Assembly: GCA_045613685.1 (NCBI GenBank)
Contig: JAZLBL010000025.1
Location: 1 to 53,465 of the forward strand
Origin: Fimenecus sp045613685
Lineage (GTDB): Bacteria; Bacillota; Clostridia; Oscillospirales; Acutalibacteraceae
Reading direction: 5' to 3'
DNA: 53,465 nucleotides
Position numbers and translations under genes: made by a program. Shown here in pieces: positions 51,983-53,465 of this stretch (its first letter is position 1; each line of letters starts with the position of its first letter). The notes under the pieces are model-generated. The model saw only the letters and a list, made by a program, of their open reading frames with translations. It was not told the origin of the DNA and searched no databases.

Positions 51983-52609
51983 ATGAAAAAAATCATAAAA
52001 AAATGTTGTGCGGTTTTATTGTCTGTAGAAATGATTTTTGTTTTAACTGCTTGTGGTGGCGATAAAGTTTCTACAGATGATGCTTCTACAACAGAAAGCA
52101 CAACAAGCACAACTACTACGACTACTACAACTACAACTACTACGACAACGACTACCACCACAACTACTACAGAAACAAAAACAACAGAAAAAACACAGAA
52201 ACCTACTGAGGCAAAGCCCACAACTACCACAACTACAACAACCAAACCTACAACAACTAAGCCACAAAAGGCTGCTCCAAAATTTGTTTTTTCACAAAAG
52301 TTTCCTGTAAAGGTAACAGCATTCGGTGCAGAGTTTGAGGTTGTAAAGGCTTCTACCCAAAATGGTTACTGGTATGATGAGGAAAATTATTTGTTTGATA
52401 TTTGTATTACTATGAAACGCTGTGATGACGGTATAGCCGAAGAAAAGGTCGCAACCACACGAATGGTAATAAAGGATTCAAACGGAAATATCGTGAGAAA
52501 AACAAGCACAAGTGCTGGTATGCTCAACATTGGTGAACAAGGTACAGGAAGTATGGCTTGGAGTGTAGATGCTCCGGGTACATACACAATAGAATTTTCA
52601 TCAATATAA
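51983..52609 (+). CDS. Lipoprotein with poly-threonine linker and immunoglobulin-like domain
   Basis: A 208-residue lipoprotein. The lipobox is VLTACGGD (Cys near residue 24). A Ser/Thr linker follows, with 21 Thr in a row (52109-52171), then Thr/Pro/Lys runs. Residues 110-208 form a beta-rich domain similar to the DUF5067-type protein fold, ending SVDAPGTYTIEFSS; this is a tentative match. The linker may reach through the wall. The ATG at 51983 has AAGGGATTG upstream; an earlier frame from 51935 would lack the signal peptide. Follows iolC with no clear terminator. Confidence 0.75.
   Translation: MKKIIKKCCAVLLSVEMIFVLTACGGDKVSTDDASTTESTTSTTTTTTTTTTTTTTTTTTTTTETKTTEKTQKPTEAKPTTTTTTTTKPTTTKPQKAAPKFVFSQKFPVKVTAFGAEFEVVKASTQNGYWYDEENYLFDICITMKRCDDGIAEEKVATTRMVIKDSNGNIVRKTSTSAGMLNIGEQGTGSMAWSVDAPGTYTIEFSSI
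52100..52171 (+). repeat. Trinucleotide (ACN) repeat coding poly-Thr
   Basis: A run of ACN codons, mainly ACT, ACA and ACG, gives 21 Thr in a row. Changes in length would alter the linker, not the frame. Confidence 0.8.
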
Positions 52610-52630
52610 AAGAAATAATCGGTGAATAAA

Positions 52631-53317
52631 ATGATTAAGAAATTATTAAAAAACAAAGCATTTAAAGGGGCGATAATTGCGGTTCTCTGTGCTTGTTTGC
52701 TCGGTGGGGTAGCCGTTGTTGGCATTAATGCCTATATGATTTCTTATGTAAGTGACTATATTCTCACAGAAGAAGATTTAAAAAACGAAAACTTTGATTG
52801 CATAATGGTGCTTGGTGCAGGCCTTTGGGACGGTGAACCATCACCAATGCTTCAGGAAAGACTTGATTTCGGACTCAAAGCCTATGAAACAGGTTGCACA
52901 GAAAAAATGCTCATGAGTGGTGACCACGGAAGAGAAGAATACGACGAAGTCAACAAAATGAAAGATGTTGCAATCGAAAACGGTGTTCTTGCCGACAATA
53001 TTTTTATGGACCACGCAGGCTTTTCCACATACGAGAGCATTTACAGAGCGCGTGACATTTTCTGTGTACAGAGCGTTGTGATCGTAACGCAAAAATATCA
53101 TCTGTACAGAGCATTGTATATTGCAGAGGATTTTGGACTTGATGCAATCGGCGTGCCTGCTGCAGACATTACATATTATGGACAGACCTACAGAGATGTC
53201 CGCGAAATACTGGCGAGGGCAAAGGATTGGGCGTATACTGTGATAAATCCAAAGCCTACATATCTTGGTGAGAAAATTCCCGTTTGGGGAGACGGAAACA
53301 TTACAAATGATAATTAA
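52631..53317 (+). CDS. SanA/DUF218-family membrane protein
   Basis: A 228-residue protein. One N-terminal membrane helix (AIIAVLCACLLGGVAVVGINAY), then a DUF218 domain with IMVLGAGLWDGEPSPMLQERL, LMSGDHG, STYESIYRA and VIVTQKYHLYRALYIAE. This fold occurs in SanA, YdcF and ElyC, linked to envelope integrity and vancomycin resistance. The ATG at 52631 has GGTGA in front; a GTG at 52622 is possible. A strong ribosome site for the next gene follows. Confidence 0.85.
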   Translation: MIKKLLKNKAFKGAIIAVLCACLLGGVAVVGINAYMISYVSDYILTEEDLKNENFDCIMVLGAGLWDGEPSPMLQERLDFGLKAYETGCTEKMLMSGDHGREEYDEVNKMKDVAIENGVLADNIFMDHAGFSTYESIYRARDIFCVQSVVIVTQKYHLYRALYIAEDFGLDAIGVPAADITYYGQTYRDVREILARAKDWAYTVINPKPTYLGEKIPVWGDGNITNDN

Positions 53318-53343
53318 AAATAAAATATAAAGGAGAATCCCGT

Positions 53344-53465
53344 ATGAAAGTTATTGCTGTAAACGGAAGTCCCAGAAAAACATGGAACACGGCGCAGATG
53401 CTGGAAAGCGCACTTCGTGGCGCTGAGTCTGTCGGTGCTGAAACAAAGCTCTATCATCTGGCAGA
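53344..53465 (+). CDS. Flavodoxin-like NAD(P)H-dependent FMN reductase, 3' end outside window
   Basis: The first 40 residues (MKVIAVNGSPRKTWNTAQML...) show the phosphate-binding NGSPRKxxNT loop of flavodoxin-fold quinone or FMN reductases. The strong AAAGGAG site supports the ATG at 53344. The gene continues past the window. Confidence 0.8.
   Translation, partial: MKVIAVNGSPRKTWNTAQMLESALRGAESVGAETKLYHLA

Noticed and set aside
52085..52260. A CRISPR array at the repetitive Thr-coding stretch
   Set aside because: The repeats are three-base codons with no unique spacers and lie in one reading frame.

Overview
The window comes from a low-GC Gram-positive bacterium, most likely an uncultured gut member of the Clostridia (order Oscillospirales, the Ruminococcaceae/Acutalibacteraceae kind). 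The evidence is the gene order pyrH-frr-uppS-cdsA-dxr-rseP-ispG-polC, the reverse-strand order rimP-nusA-rnpM-ylxQ-infB-rbfA-nrnA-truB-ribF, a PolC-type replicase, strong Shine-Dalgarno sites, frequent TTG starts and clean sigma-A type promoters (TTGACA/TATAAT-like with 17-base spacers). The taxonomic call is inference from layout and style, not from a marker-gene search.

Layout. 1-2403: the 3' part of a PAP2 phosphatase, an XRE regulator with membrane helices, and a reverse-strand NahK-like sugar kinase. 2526-14243: the large forward operon for UMP kinase, ribosome recycling, undecaprenyl and phospholipid precursor synthesis, the MEP isoprenoid pathway, the site-2 protease RseP and PolC, followed by an M20 peptidase. 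14254-15660: uxaC on the reverse strand. 15793-23692: a forward operon yebC-glf-GT2-HAD-DUF4364-comF-valS. 23697-24046: a small cassette, an Imm32-like immunity gene between two 28-base GC-rich inverted repeats. 24124-28818: a reverse operon of two cobalamin-binding-type radical SAM proteins, a polyprenyl-phosphate-type GT2 and a nucleotidyltransferase, divergent from a large GT-C-like membrane protein (28912-30765). 30819-31015: a promoter/terminator-bounded, tRNA-derived RNA on the reverse strand. 31020-32227: an alpha/beta hydrolase. 32275-41252: the reverse rimP-nusA-infB-truB-ribF operon, ending in an iron alcohol dehydrogenase. 41317-42423: a small unknown protein and a secreted, membrane-anchored acidic protein. 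42540-44714: an SOS-type (LexA box) lysis cassette. 44715-48232: a HAD phosphatase, a beta-helix-like lipoprotein and an SH3/C39 secreted protein. 48406-49895: a DUF5058 membrane protein pair. 50005-53465: an iolJ-iolC pair, a Thr-rich lipoprotein, a SanA/DUF218 protein and the start of a flavodoxin-like reductase.

How they work together. The forward housekeeping operon links isoprenoid supply (dxr, ispG) to undecaprenyl phosphate (uppS). The same lipid carrier would serve the GT2/GT-C glycosylation genes near 24-31 kb. The rimP operon covers transcription elongation, translation initiation and tRNA/rRNA maturation. The accessory parts are the most interesting: (i) a self-contained promoter-LexA box-terminator-regulator-coiled coil-GH25 lysozyme-XhlA-holin cassette with no phage structural genes; (ii) an RNA gene that looks like a tRNA(Ala)-derived molecule with a damaged anticodon loop and an 84-base structured insertion in the T arm; (iii) a PolC that lacks the embedded proofreading exonuclease; (iv) the repeat-flanked immunity gene; (v) an alpha/beta hydrolase whose nucleophile serine is replaced by glycine.

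All assignments were made by eye from sequence motifs. No database search, folding program or alignment was run.
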